Assembly: GCA_942493035.1 (NCBI GenBank)
Contig: OW818666.1
Span: 1,426,001 to 1,490,000 of the forward strand
From: WRGT01 sp942493035
GTDB lineage: Bacteria; Spirochaetota; UBA4802; UBA5550
Direction of reading: 5' to 3'
Length of the DNA: 64,000 nucleotides
The translations under genes and the position numbers were made by a program. Numbering within the stretch: the stretch's first letter is position 1; the number at the start of each line of letters is the position of its first letter. Shown piece by piece: positions 1 to 9,433 of the stretch. The notes beneath the pieces were generated by a model, which did not search any database, had not been told where the DNA came from, and saw nothing but the letters and a program-made list of their open reading frames with translations.

Positions 1-286
1 AATAAATCTTCATCAATATCATGCGAATTGATTTTAATTCTTTCAGTAATATATTCCAGATGTGGTGATATATAGAGACCTGTTTTATATCCGGCATTCT
101 GTAAAATGGATGACAGCATAAATGCTGTTGATCCTTTACCATTTGTTCCGGCTATGTGTAATGACTTGAAATTTTTATGCGGGTTATTAAAATGACTTAA
201 AAGTGAAATTATGCTATCAAGTGCATAATTAGTAAAATTTATTTTTTTTCATTGTTTAAATATTTATTTAAAATATCGTTAATCAT
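1..286 (-). pseudogene. folC: FolC N-terminus (folylpolyglutamate/dihydrofolate synthase), partial, with frameshift at A8 tract
   Basis: Read on the minus strand, the window edge cuts into a Mur-ligase-family protein with the ATP-binding loop HIAGTNGKGSTAFM and the following GYKTGLYISPHLE, which is diagnostic of FolC (adds glutamate to folates). The natural start is the ATG at 284-286 (MINDILNKYLNNEKK), but this frame hits TAA straight after a run of eight A (242-249). The FolC frame, INFTNYALDSIISLL, begins exactly one base back. Either the homopolymer is one base short in the assembly, the gene is broken, or ribosomes or polymerase slip at A AAA AAA. The rest of the gene lies outside the window, so function cannot be judged. 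Confidence 0.75.
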
Positions 287-474
287 AATAATTTCTTAGT
301 TTTCCTGTTCGATGATAATTATTTTTAATTCCGGTACCTTATTTGGTAATTGCTGATAAACCGGCAATGTTTATTCCAGCTAAGTTTTACTGTGGCGTAG
401 AACAATTTTCAAACAGTTTATGGGTACTTGCAATCTTTGCAAGATATTATTTAATATTTTCACGGAGAATCTTA

Positions 475-1401
475 ATGAAAAAAATAGGTGTAATCATCAA
501 TCCAAATGCAAAAAAATTCAGAACAGGTAAAGACTCCATAAATGATTATTTAAAGCATCAATCGGAAAAAGTTATAATATCCACCCCGCAGAGTGTTGGC
601 GAATTACTCCCAATTGTAAAATCGTATAAATCTCAAAATATTGATTATATCTGCATTGGAGGAGGGGATGGTACAATTCATCTTGTTTTAAGTGAACTAC
701 TCAAGGTATACAAACCGAATGAAATACCACCTATACTTATCCTTAAAGATGGTACTATGAACAACATTTCTCGTTCCATAAAACTTAAAGGAGTCGGGCC
801 GGTTATTTTAAAAAAATTAATTTCAAAAATATCAGAGAACGGCTTTATCGGAAGTGAAGATCGTTTTACACTTAAAATTGAAGATAAATACTGTTTTTTA
901 TTCGGAACAGGTCTGGTTACAAATTTTCTGGAAAAAGTTTATACTGGAACCGAAAAAGGATTTCTGAGAAACCTTCAGGTTGGTATGATGGGAATTAAAG
1001 AAATTTTTAAGGATCAAAAAAATTGTGAAATTGTGAAGCTGACAGAACAGGCCATTTTTATTGATGATAAAAAAGTATTGATAAATCCTGTTTCAGGTAT
1101 ACTTGCAGGAACTGTAGAACATATAGGTATGAGTTTTTTCCCATTAAAAGATGCAGTCCGCAATACTGGCAAATTTCAGGTTATTGTTTTAGGGCTGACT
1201 GCGGGTAAAATATTATTGAATTTAAACAAAATCAGAACAGGGAAAAGAATACAATCTCCTAAATATTTCAATGTTCATGGTGAATCAATTCTGATTAAGC
1301 AGAAGGGTATATTCACATACACAATGGATGGTGAAATATATAGTGCGGAAAATGAATTAAGAATTTCGGCAGGTCCTATAGTAAAACTTGTGAAAGTGTA
1401 A
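475..1401 (+). CDS. Diacylglycerol kinase-family lipid kinase
   Basis: A 308-aa protein of the DAGK catalytic (YegS/NAD-kinase-like) fold, which phosphorylates lipid hydroxyls with ATP on the inner membrane face. Visible marks are the N-terminal MKKIGVIINPNAKK strand, the nucleotide loop CIGGGDGTIHLVLSEL near residues 58-74, and LKDGTMNNISRS in place of the usual GTGNDF second motif. I chose the ATG at 475 because it has GGAG at 464-467 and family-like N-terminal sequence; an upstream in-frame start at 343 would add 44 residues that look unrelated. The 3' end overlaps the convergent ispH-ubiA gene by 26 bp. The lipid substrate cannot be told; diacylglycerol, undecaprenol and sphingoid bases are all possible. 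Confidence 0.8.
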   Translation: MKKIGVIINPNAKKFRTGKDSINDYLKHQSEKVIISTPQSVGELLPIVKSYKSQNIDYICIGGGDGTIHLVLSELLKVYKPNEIPPILILKDGTMNNISRSIKLKGVGPVILKKLISKISENGFIGSEDRFTLKIEDKYCFLFGTGLVTNFLEKVYTGTEKGFLRNLQVGMMGIKEIFKDQKNCEIVKLTEQAIFIDDKKVLINPVSGILAGTVEHIGMSFFPLKDAVRNTGKFQVIVLGLTAGKILLNLNKIRTGKRIQSPKYFNVHGESILIKQKGIFTYTMDGEIYSAENELRISAGPIVKLVKV

Positions 1402-3109
1402 TTATAAAATAAATAATTGTTAATAAAATATAATTCAGATCAATTATAAACTCATATCTCAATGATATGAGATAATCTGTTTTTTGTATTTTTTTCAGTA
1501 ATAATGCATAGTAGAGTATACAGGATAGAAGAGAAATAAAAATTATTTTATCTGAAATAATCGAAATACCAATAAATATCAGAGAACTGATAAATAAAAT
1601 GGCATATGATAAATTAATTACATTTTTTACTCCAAGCCATGTCGGCAGTGTATCCCTTCCCAGAATCAGATCTCCCTGGAATGCTGCCAGATCAATTATC
1701 AGATGTCTTATAAAAACAAACATAAAGAAAAACAGACCCGCTGACAAATAAACTTTCCACGAGACTCCGTTCCCGTAGTAAGGAATAAATATTACAACAA
1801 CAAGCCAGCCCAGACTTGTGACTATTTTAGTATTATATAATTTCTTCAGTAAATCTGACTTTATTTTTTTCACTGTCTTTTTTACGACAGGAGTGGAGTA
1901 AATTAAACCGAAAATGTAGGGAATAATTATTAAAAGGGCCAAATCCGGAGATATACTTGATGCAAGTACAAGAGATCCAATTAATGAAATAATCGATGTA
2001 AATAATAAATAAGATCCATATTTATCATAAATTTTGTACTTGTACGAATTGCTTTTAATAAGAAAACTTCTATCGAGATAGTTGTTAACTGAATACATTA
2101 CAAATATATAGAGAGCTGAAATTATACCATATTTTATATTAATTGTTATCTCTGCATACAACTGTGCAAGTAGAACCATTACCAGTGAAGCAAGAGATGA
2201 AACTATATTGCTTCTAATTAACAATTCAACATAATGTTTAAATTGTTTGATTACAAAATTACTGCTTTCACTTTTTATTATATAAAGCTTTTCAAGTACA
2301 TTATTTATTATCCAGCCGGGCGTTGAAGCTCCTGCCGTTACAAGGACATATTTACTGTTTTTAAAATCATCTTTATTTAATTCAGCATCAGTCTCTATAT
2401 GAAAAGTTTTTACACCGCTGTCGATTCCAATTTTGACCAGACGGGATGTATTTGCTGAGTTTTTCCCCCCTACAACTACCAGTGTATCTATTCCTTTTTT
2501 TATACCATTTTTTACGTCATCCTGCCTCAATCTGGTGGAATCACATATTGTATCTATAACAAAGACATTATTAAATTTCTTTGAGATTCGGGCTACCAGC
2601 TGATCAAACTGTTCACGTTCATGAGTGGTCTGTGAAACAATAATATATTTTTCTGCAGGAGCAATATCATCAATATCATCAACATCTGAAACTATATGAA
2701 CACCAGCACGGGCATAACTTTTTAATCCGACAACTTCAGCATGATCTTTATCACCAACTATTATTGTATAATAGCCATCACTGGAGTATTTTTTTATAAT
2801 TGACTGTACTCTGGCTACTCTTGAGCAGGTAAGATTAATGGTACGTAGAGCGTTATTTCTTATTTTTTTGTTTTCATCAACAGGTATGCCATGTGTTCGT
2901 ATTGCAATCTGCCTGTTTTCAAGCTGATCAAGTGAATCAATGGTAATAAGACCTCTGTTTTTTAATACTTCTATTGTTTGAGGATTATGTATTAGAGGCC
3001 CATACATATATATTTTTTCTTCAGATGAATTTAATTCGTCGACTATACGGAGAAGTGCTTTTCTGACTCCCATACAGAACCCTGAATTTTTAGCCATTTC
3101 AATTTTCAT
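1376..3109 (-). CDS. ispH: IspH-UbiA fusion: HMBPP reductase plus membrane prenyltransferase
   Basis: A 577-aa two-domain protein. Residues 1 to ~278 are a full IspH, the 4Fe-4S enzyme that makes IPP and DMAPP in the MEP pathway: cluster cysteines C12 (GFCMGV), C95 (NLTCSRV) and C189 (DTICDST), substrate histidines H41, H73 and H123 with E125, then GGKNSANTSRL and VTAGASTPGW. Residues ~290-577 form about eight hydrophobic helices of the UbiA family with motif 1 as NNYLDRS and motif 2 as DLAAFQGDLILGRDTLP; motif 1 departs from the usual NDxxD. The fusion would join isoprenoid production to a prenyl transfer step at the membrane. The acceptor is unknown. It follows gspN with an 11-bp overlap, so it shares the secretion operon's transcript. 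Both domains are confident; the exact UbiA role is not. Confidence 0.88.
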   Translation of the reverse strand: MKIEMAKNSGFCMGVRKALLRIVDELNSSEEKIYMYGPLIHNPQTIEVLKNRGLITIDSLDQLENRQIAIRTHGIPVDENKKIRNNALRTINLTCSRVARVQSIIKKYSSDGYYTIIVGDKDHAEVVGLKSYARAGVHIVSDVDDIDDIAPAEKYIIVSQTTHEREQFDQLVARISKKFNNVFVIDTICDSTRLRQDDVKNGIKKGIDTLVVVGGKNSANTSRLVKIGIDSGVKTFHIETDAELNKDDFKNSKYVLVTAGASTPGWIINNVLEKLYIIKSESSNFVIKQFKHYVELLIRSNIVSSLASLVMVLLAQLYAEITINIKYGIISALYIFVMYSVNNYLDRSFLIKSNSYKYKIYDKYGSYLLFTSIISLIGSLVLASSISPDLALLIIIPYIFGLIYSTPVVKKTVKKIKSDLLKKLYNTKIVTSLGWLVVVIFIPYYGNGVSWKVYLSAGLFFFMFVFIRHLIIDLAAFQGDLILGRDTLPTWLGVKNVINLSYAILFISSLIFIGISIISDKIIFISLLSCILYYALLLKKIQKTDYLISLRYEFIIDLNYILLTIIYFIITLSQVLL

Positions 3110-3980
3110 TTTTTTCCGCTTTGTTTAATGATAACTCAGGTTTACCGATAGTTCCTTTGATTCTCAAAATCAGAATATTATCTTTTATAAAAGATGCAAG
3201 TAAATCACGATATTGATCAAGTAATGTTGATTCAGAATCTAAGCTGATAGTAATATCAAGCCTGGAATTATTGACAATATTTGCCAATTCAATTGTACCT
3301 GAAATGTCGCAGGAAAGATCACTTCCGGTTAATTTAAAAGTATTAAATCTTAAGACTCCATTAGTAATTTGAGAATCGATGTTCCCGCTCTGGATATTAA
3401 TCGATTCGATTTTCAGATTAAGAGGACCCATCGGTCCTGGAATACTCAGATTATTAAGTTTAATAATTGAATCACTTAATATTACTTTGAAAAATCCGTT
3501 TTTGGGGAGGCTGCTCTGCTTATCGATCAAAAGATCCAGGTTGCCATTAATATTAAACATCAGTTCAAAGTCTTTAGCAATGTATTTTAAAGAATCAAAT
3601 TGAAAATCAGATTTAAAATTATCTTTTATAAAAAGTGTTACAGGGTTCAGAGCAATATTTAGAATCGAATTTTTGCATGATACTTCGTTGCCATTATTCA
3701 ATACAAGACTCATATTACTAATGTAGGATTCACCAAAGATACTGAAATCAAACTCCGATATCTCTATTGATTTAAATGCTTTCCCTTCTAGCTCATAAAT
3801 CTTATTTTTAATAAGGAAATCGTAAGGGAAGGTCAGAATTGAGAATAAAATAAAAAAAAGTAATGAAAGTAATAAATATTTTCCGGAATGGGGTAAACTA
3901 TAAATAGTTTTAAAAGACTGTTTAATTTTGGATGGCAGAGTAACAACTACAGATTTAATAGATTCGATATTTATTTTCAT
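3099..3980 (-). CDS. gspN: Type II secretion system protein GspN
   Basis: 293 aa with a short basic cytoplasmic N-terminus, one membrane anchor at about residues 34-54 (YLLLSLLFFILFSILTFPY) and a beta-rich periplasmic body with AsmA-like strands. GspN is an accessory inner-membrane protein of the type II secretion machine. The call rests largely on position, directly after gspM at the end of a complete gsp row, and on the anchor-plus-beta layout. It is followed by ispH-ubiA with an 11-bp overlap. Confidence 0.7.
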   Translation of the reverse strand: MKINIESIKSVVVTLPSKIKQSFKTIYSLPHSGKYLLLSLLFFILFSILTFPYDFLIKNKIYELEGKAFKSIEISEFDFSIFGESYISNMSLVLNNGNEVSCKNSILNIALNPVTLFIKDNFKSDFQFDSLKYIAKDFELMFNINGNLDLLIDKQSSLPKNGFFKVILSDSIIKLNNLSIPGPMGPLNLKIESINIQSGNIDSQITNGVLRFNTFKLTGSDLSCDISGTIELANIVNNSRLDITISLDSESTLLDQYRDLLASFIKDNILILRIKGTIGKPELSLNKAEKNEN

Positions 3981-3987
3981 TTTTTAA

Positions 3988-4503
3988 TTATCTCTTATTT
4001 AAACTAACAATAGTAATAACGGCATCATATCTGCTTCTTTCTTTAATTCCAGAATAAATTACAAGACTCTGAATCTTCAAGGGAATATTCGAATTTTCAA
4101 TCCGATTAATCATTTCCATTAATGCTTTAATCGGGACACCTTCAAACTTGATTTCAGTAGTCATTTTCTGAATACCGTTTTGTACTATGCCCGGGTTTTC
4201 TTTCAGATAGACTTTATTACTACTGATACTCAGGCTTGAAGCAATACCATCAACCATTGATCCAATTCCGCTATTTTCAGAGGCTACGGTATTCAGTTTA
4301 CCTTTCTCTGAAAGTATCTCTTTGTATTCAGCATAAATATCATCCAGTTTACTTATCTTCGCTCTGTTTTTACTATAGATTTCATCTGAATTTCTTTTGA
4401 ATTCAATTATAGGTGATATTATAAAATAATAACAGAAACCCGTTATCAATAAACCTGCTAGAATAAATAATAATTTTTTTTCTCTATCGTTAATATTAAT
4501 CAT
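3988..4503 (-). CDS. gspM: Type II secretion system protein GspM
   Basis: 171 aa: a short cytoplasmic tail (MININDREKK), one transmembrane helix at ~11-30, a coiled segment at ~35-65, and a small periplasmic alpha/beta domain ending in VVITIVSLNKR-like strands. This is the bitopic GspM layout (PilO-like); GspM pairs with GspL to hold the GspE ATPase at the inner membrane. It lies 10 bp after gspL and 7 bp before gspN, which supports the call more than sequence does, since GspM is poorly conserved. Confidence 0.75.
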   Translation of the reverse strand: MININDREKKLLFILAGLLITGFCYYFIISPIIEFKRNSDEIYSKNRAKISKLDDIYAEYKEILSEKGKLNTVASENSGIGSMVDGIASSLSISSNKVYLKENPGIVQNGIQKMTTEIKFEGVPIKALMEMINRIENSNIPLKIQSLVIYSGIKERSRYDAVITIVSLNKR

Positions 4504-4513
4504 TTTTATACAC

Positions 4514-6118
4514 TCAAATTTTCTGCTTTATTGATAAAGTAAAAAGGCTTCTACTGCTATTGGTGTCGCGGATATTGATTGTTACACTTTCAAATTCGCC
4601 GGTACTCAGCAGATTTTTTTTAAAATCTTCAAGATCACCAGCTTGTCTTGCTTCACCCTCTATGATCATGCTTTTACCGTCATAACTTATTTTTTTAATA
4701 TCAAAACCTTCAGTACTATTAAAATTTTTTATTATCCGGTCAAGTGCAGGAATAAATTGGCTTTGATCACCCAGCATCTCTTTTAATACGGAATACTCTT
4801 TCTTTTCATTTGCTAAAAGATTCATGGCTTCTTTGATCGGATCTTTAGGTACAGTTTGAGTATTAAAATATTTTTTAAATTTCTGCTGCATAATTGTTTC
4901 TGTATAATTATTGCTTTTTATAACAAAATACGCAGTACTTGAAAAGTTTATAATCAGAAAGAAAATTGATAATGATACGAAGACAAGCGGAAGATAGTAT
5001 TTGTTAAACGATCCATGTTCTGATGCGGGAGAAAAATCACCTTTCAGAAAGTTTATTGATGTAGATCTATTATTCATATATACGAGAAGATTACCAAGAC
5101 AGACTGAAAATCTGCTTTGAATATTTAAATCATTATAGCCGTTTAAAAACGGCATAAAGACAACGGGAATTCCAGATGCATCCCCGATAATGCTGGAAAT
5201 ACCTTTTATATTTGATCCGCCGCCGGTTATCATTACTCTGCTGAAAATAGAATAATCAGTATATTCACCGCTTGCTTTTATAGTAAAAGCAATACTATCC
5301 ATAATATTTGAAATAAGAATATCTGCTTCATGATAGATTGCTTTTATTTTAGCTTTACTGATATTAAATTTTTTATAGTTTTCATTTTTAAGATTTGAAT
5401 CAAATGAAGTAAGATCAAGCTCGAGTGATTCAAATATAGTCTGTGCTTCGTTTAATGATACATTTAGTATTCCGGAAATCTTTTCAATTAAAATACCAAT
5501 TCCCGATGAGATACTCCTGGTATAAAGTAATGAACTATTTTTAACTATATTAACAACCGTTTTAGCATGTCCTATGTCTATTTGTAAAACAGTTTCATCG
5601 TTAACCGAGTTAAAATATTCATAACATCTGAGTAATGAATTTGATTCAATACTTGCGAAAACAGGGTCTAATCCGAATTTTTTGAACAATTCGATTATAG
5701 TTTTTAAAAACTCATTATTTACCGCTGCAAGAATTACACTTCTGCTTTCAGTGCCGGGATCAGGAATTATCTGAAAATCAAAGGTAACCAAATCTATTGG
5801 AAATGGAATATTCTCCTCGGCCTCAAAAGGTATAGCATTTGTTATCTTTATTATATCTTTGAATGGAAATGTGATATTACGCAATAATACTTGATCAGCA
5901 GGTATAGAAATTACTATTTTAGAATCAGACAAATTTTCCTTTTCAAGTATATTATGCAGTGCAGCTTCTACAGCACTAAAATAATCATTCCTGAGCATAT
6001 CAGGTTCTATAATTTCCATGTGAGTGGAAATCAGTTCAAATTTTTTAAACCCTCTTTTCGCCTTAATTAATTTTATAGAGGAGGCTCCGATATCTATTGA
6101 AGCAATATTATCAAACAA
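4514..6118 (-). CDS. gspL: Type II secretion system protein GspL (PilM-like actin fold)
   Basis: 534 aa. The first ~350 residues are an actin/PilM-type nucleotide-binding fold: SIDIGASSIKLIK at the start (phosphate loop 1), LQIDIGHAKTVVNIV (phosphate loop 2) and VMITGGGSNIKGI (adenosine motif). A single membrane helix near 370-393 is followed by a periplasmic ferredoxin-like domain. This is GspL, which links the cytoplasmic ATPase GspE to GspM and the pseudopilus. The full-length actin fold with intact GGG motif looks more like PilM-PilN joined in one chain than the shortened enterobacterial GspL. Confidence 0.85.
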   Translation of the reverse strand: MFDNIASIDIGASSIKLIKAKRGFKKFELISTHMEIIEPDMLRNDYFSAVEAALHNILEKENLSDSKIVISIPADQVLLRNITFPFKDIIKITNAIPFEAEENIPFPIDLVTFDFQIIPDPGTESRSVILAAVNNEFLKTIIELFKKFGLDPVFASIESNSLLRCYEYFNSVNDETVLQIDIGHAKTVVNIVKNSSLLYTRSISSGIGILIEKISGILNVSLNEAQTIFESLELDLTSFDSNLKNENYKKFNISKAKIKAIYHEADILISNIMDSIAFTIKASGEYTDYSIFSRVMITGGGSNIKGISSIIGDASGIPVVFMPFLNGYNDLNIQSRFSVCLGNLLVYMNNRSTSINFLKGDFSPASEHGSFNKYYLPLVFVSLSIFFLIINFSSTAYFVIKSNNYTETIMQQKFKKYFNTQTVPKDPIKEAMNLLANEKKEYSVLKEMLGDQSQFIPALDRIIKNFNSTEGFDIKKISYDGKSMIIEGEARQAGDLEDFKKNLLSTGEFESVTINIRDTNSSRSLFTLSIKQKI

Positions 6119-6136
6119 TCCAATACTCCTGTCATT

Positions 6137-7360
6137 TTAATGTTCACTTGAACAATATAATATTTTTTTAGTATCTCTATCAAAATAAACGATATATCTG
6201 CAAAATCCCTGATTATCGGAAGATGTAACTGTAATTTTAAAAATTCTGGATTTTACTGTAATCAGTTTTTTCACAGCTTCGAGAGCTGTCGGATTCTGAA
6301 TAAATTCATCAATTTCACTGGTACTTTTAAATGCCTGATTCTGTCTCTTTCGTATAATTTCAGTAACAATATCATCATACATTTCATTAGACAATGAGGA
6401 TAAAACTCTGAAACTTGCTGTGTTTATATTGATCTTATTAATTTCATCGGTAAAATCCGAACCATTTCCGTGTACTCTCAAATAATTCGAGAGAGCTCTA
6501 TCAGTCTCTTTCCCTATCTTTCTTTCAATAGCATCTTTAAAGGCGGTGTCATTCTCCTCAGGATTTTGTTCTGATGAAAAATCCTCCAGTTTATAAAGAG
6601 GTATTGTAACATCTCCCTTATTATCTTCAACTAGATTTTTTTCTAGACCATGATTTCCTCCCCCAATACCGTAAAAAATTTCGGGAGTTATAAGTTTTAC
6701 AAGAAGTAATTCATCTATACTTTTCATCTCTTCATTTTGAGCAGAGTAGGGCGGAGAAAGAGTAAGATAATAATCGGACGATTCGGCTCCATATGGAAAT
6801 CTGACATTATCCGGATCGATCCAGTCAATCATGCAGTCTACTATATCAATGTTAAATCCCATACCGCCGAATAGCCGCTGTGTAATCCCATAATAAGGAG
6901 TTTCCGGAACAAATTCACCGGCCAAAACTGAAATATTGATCTTTGAATTTTCATCTTCAATTTTGATCTTTACTGTCCCGCCAGGCAGATCCATTTCCGG
7001 AAGATCGAGCGCCCATATATCTTTATATGAATCTGTTGATTTATCACTTGATAAATTCGGCATAAACGATGATCCGAGACCGAGTCTGTCTACTTCGAGT
7101 ATCGCCTTAGCAAGCTCAAAGCCGGAGTAGGCGAGATATTCTGAATTTAAATCTGCTTTGAATCTTTTCAGGTATGATATATACACGTGTGTTTTATAAA
7201 AAAACTCTGATGTAAAAGAAACAAGAAAGGCTGAAATTACTAAAACAATCAGCAGGATATAACCTTTACTATTAAACAGATATTTACGAACACCATTTTT
7301 TTCCAATGAATGTTTTCGCTGTTTATAATTCCTGTAAATATTTCTAAAAATTTTATTCAT
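6137..7360 (-). CDS. gspK: Type II secretion minor pseudopilin GspK
   Basis: 407 aa, the large minor pseudopilin that caps the pseudopilus tip with GspI and GspJ. A basic N-terminus (1-30) is followed by a hydrophobic helix at ~33-50 (GYILLIVLVISAFLVSF) with the G-Y cleavage-like site after NSKG, and Glu/Asp-rich periplasmic domains including NINTASFRVLSSLS, the helix-hairpin-helix-like motif common in GspK. It lacks the +5 Glu of ordinary pseudopilins, as is normal for GspK. Overlaps gspJ by 8 bp. Confidence 0.88.
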   Translation of the reverse strand: MNKIFRNIYRNYKQRKHSLEKNGVRKYLFNSKGYILLIVLVISAFLVSFTSEFFYKTHVYISYLKRFKADLNSEYLAYSGFELAKAILEVDRLGLGSSFMPNLSSDKSTDSYKDIWALDLPEMDLPGGTVKIKIEDENSKINISVLAGEFVPETPYYGITQRLFGGMGFNIDIVDCMIDWIDPDNVRFPYGAESSDYYLTLSPPYSAQNEEMKSIDELLLVKLITPEIFYGIGGGNHGLEKNLVEDNKGDVTIPLYKLEDFSSEQNPEENDTAFKDAIERKIGKETDRALSNYLRVHGNGSDFTDEINKININTASFRVLSSLSNEMYDDIVTEIIRKRQNQAFKSTSEIDEFIQNPTALEAVKKLITVKSRIFKITVTSSDNQGFCRYIVYFDRDTKKILYCSSEH

Positions 7361-8009
7361 AGCTCATATTGCATAATGTAAAAAATTCATAAAGATCTTT
7401 ATTATTATAAGCATCAATTAAAACAAGTGTTGTCTTCGTTCCTGACGGCAGCCTTTTTTTATCTCTTGAATCCCAGGTGCTGATCCAATCACTCTGATAT
7501 TTAAACTGGAACTTTATTGATTCCACATTATTTAAAAGAATTTCCTCACTCCCGCCCTCAAGAGGATTGTCATCATAATGAATTTCGCTTCTTCTGATTA
7601 AATTATATTTGCCCGTTTTATTATCAATTTTGAGGAAATAACCTACTTCGTGTATATCTGAAGAAGGGGAATTATCTTTTATATTTAATATCATTCTGCT
7701 GCTTTTAAATTCACTGGTAACAAAATTTAATCTGCTGGAATTACCGTCAATATCAGAGACAAAATGTATATTTTTTGCGTTTTCAGTCCAAAATGCATTC
7801 AGAATATCAGAATCAATTTTTTTAAGAACAAAATTTATTTTTTCATAATACTGTGTAGCCGTTTTCCCCTGATTAACACTTTTTATAATCGAAGCATAAG
7901 CGGTATAAACCATTACAAGTATAAGCGAGGAGATTGCTGTTGCAACAAGCATTTCAATCAGTGTAAATCCATCATCATTTTTTAAAAAATTCATTTTAAA
8001 TTCTGCCAT
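7353..8009 (-). CDS. gspJ: Type II secretion minor pseudopilin GspJ
   Basis: 218 aa with a class III prepilin signal: KNDDG|FTLIEMLVATAIS, cleavage after Gly, Phe+1 and Glu+5, then a hydrophobic helix. The remaining ~190 residues are the beta-rich GspJ domain ending at the gspK overlap. It is the wide subunit of the tip complex. The start at 8009 has no clear Shine-Dalgarno sequence; an in-frame ATG five codons later (MNFLKNDDG) is equally possible and would not change the mature protein. Confidence 0.87.
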   Translation of the reverse strand: MAEFKMNFLKNDDGFTLIEMLVATAISSLILVMVYTAYASIIKSVNQGKTATQYYEKINFVLKKIDSDILNAFWTENAKNIHFVSDIDGNSSRLNFVTSEFKSSRMILNIKDNSPSSDIHEVGYFLKIDNKTGKYNLIRRSEIHYDDNPLEGGSEEILLNNVESIKFQFKYQSDWISTWDSRDKKRLPSGTKTTLVLIDAYNNKDLYEFFTLCNMSYE

Positions 8010-8017
8010 CGATGTTT

Positions 8018-8434
8018 CTATTTAACCTGATAAACCATAGATAACTCATAACTGTTTTCTATTCCTTTGTATTTCCATTTCACAGTTATAGATGTTTTAT
8101 TTACAGGAAGAGGGCCAAGCATGGGATTTTCATATCGCTCACTTACTCTATCATAAATAAAATCGGGGAAACTTTTAACCGGTTCATCTTTAACATCTAC
8201 ACCTTTCATTCCCTCACTGCGGAATTCATTCATGAGAGATCTTGCTGAAAGCATAGCGCGGGTATAATTTTTACTATTACCGATTATATTCATCCCTGAA
8301 GAGATACCTGAAAAAACGCTAAGCAGTACAACCGATAGTATTGTAACAGCAATAAGAACTTCTATCAAAACAAAACCGTTGTTTGTTGAAGTTTTATAAC
8401 TTCCAATTTCATTTAGAGCAGATTTAGAGTTCAT
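8018..8434 (-). CDS. gspI: Type II secretion minor pseudopilin GspI
   Basis: 138 aa with prepilin signal TNNG|FVLIEVLIAVTILS, Glu+5 present, and a short C-terminal domain, the size expected of GspI, which starts tip-complex assembly with GspJ and GspK. It overlaps the end of gspH by 11 bp and precedes gspJ by 8 bp, in the standard H-I-J-K order. Confidence 0.88.
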   Translation of the reverse strand: MNSKSALNEIGSYKTSTNNGFVLIEVLIAVTILSVVLLSVFSGISSGMNIIGNSKNYTRAMLSARSLMNEFRSEGMKGVDVKDEPVKSFPDFIYDRVSERYENPMLGPLPVNKTSITVKWKYKGIENSYELSMVYQVK

Positions 8435-8960
8435 TTTCTAATTGCACCATTTTACCGGTTTTGTTTTTTATTATATTAATTTTTGAGTCACTTGATATTA
8501 TTTTGAGTATAAATCCTACACTTGTACCGTCAGAATAAAAGGGAATTAGAACGTTCCCGGATGTGATACTCTTCCCGCCATCGAGAATTACCTCATTAAG
8601 AATAAATGAGGAGCTGAAACTTCTACTCCGTAATATATTACTTGTATTCGGGATGAATTTCCCATCCTTTAATTCGTAAACACTTAGAATATTAGTTTCA
8701 TTATACTTATCGTTAAATAGTTCTGCATTTTTATCACCGGATTTTGACAGTTGTATAGAGAGATAATTGGTTTTACGTTTGACGAATGAATCATCAGTTA
8801 CGGCTTCAATGTAAGCCTGAATAATTGAAGATTCTTTTCTTTCGTTTCCGAAAAAGCCTGAAAGTTTTGGTAAGGCAATCACACTCATTAAGGATATGAT
8901 CGCCATCACTATAACCAGTTCAATCAGGGTAAAACCACTATTTTCCCGTAAGTTTAACAA
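8424..8960 (-). CDS. gspH: Type II secretion minor pseudopilin GspH
   Basis: 178 aa with prepilin signal ENSG|FTLIELVIVMAIISL and the beta-rich GspH head. The start is a TTG at 8958-8960 that follows the gspG stop by 3 bp; GGGA lies about nine bases upstream and no ATG is available before the cleavage site. GspH connects the tip complex to the GspG shaft. Confidence 0.84.
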   Translation of the reverse strand: MLNLRENSGFTLIELVIVMAIISLMSVIALPKLSGFFGNERKESSIIQAYIEAVTDDSFVKRKTNYLSIQLSKSGDKNAELFNDKYNETNILSVYELKDGKFIPNTSNILRSRSFSSSFILNEVILDGGKSITSGNVLIPFYSDGTSVGFILKIISSDSKINIIKNKTGKMVQLENEL

Positions 8961-8963
8961 TAG

Positions 8964-9398
8964 TTATTCCCAGCTCTTAATGTCTGCGTTCGGTCCTTCG
9001 CCCCCTTCAACGCCATCTGCACCGAAGCTCCAGATTTCAAAACTTTCGCTGAACTTACCGGGATAACGATACTGATAGGGAGTGTTCCATGGATCAAGAA
9101 GAGCGTCTTTTTTATTCTTGATCAGACCATCTGTAAGAAGTTTCTGTAGTCCCTCTTCTGTACTTGGATAGGTATTGTGGTTTAATGAATATGCTTCAAG
9201 TGCATTTTCAAATGTACTGAAATTTGCTTTTACAGCAGTCAGTTTTGCATTAGGAATTACACCTTTGAAGGTATTAACTGCAAAGGCGCCAAGTATTGCA
9301 AGTATTGCAATTACAATCATTAACTCAATCAGAGTAAATCCTTCATTATTTTTTAAAATCCTTTTAAATCTTTCAGTTAAAATTTTCAGCACTTTCAT
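8964..9398 (-). CDS. gspG: Type II secretion major pseudopilin GspG
   Basis: 144 aa with a 19-residue leader and prepilin site NNEG|FTLIELMIVIAILA. The globular part carries the GspG hallmarks YPSTEEGLQKLL, DPWNTPYQYRYPG and a calcium-loop-like FGADGVEGGEGPNADI end. It is the main shaft subunit of the pseudopilus. The processing peptidase GspO is not encoded in this window. A clear ribosome site is absent close to the ATG, but start and leader length are normal. Confidence 0.95.
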   Translation of the reverse strand: MKVLKILTERFKRILKNNEGFTLIELMIVIAILAILGAFAVNTFKGVIPNAKLTAVKANFSTFENALEAYSLNHNTYPSTEEGLQKLLTDGLIKNKKDALLDPWNTPYQYRYPGKFSESFEIWSFGADGVEGGEGPNADIKSWE

Positions 9399-9433
9399 AT
9401 TAAATCTCCATTTTGAATTTCTATAGTATTATA

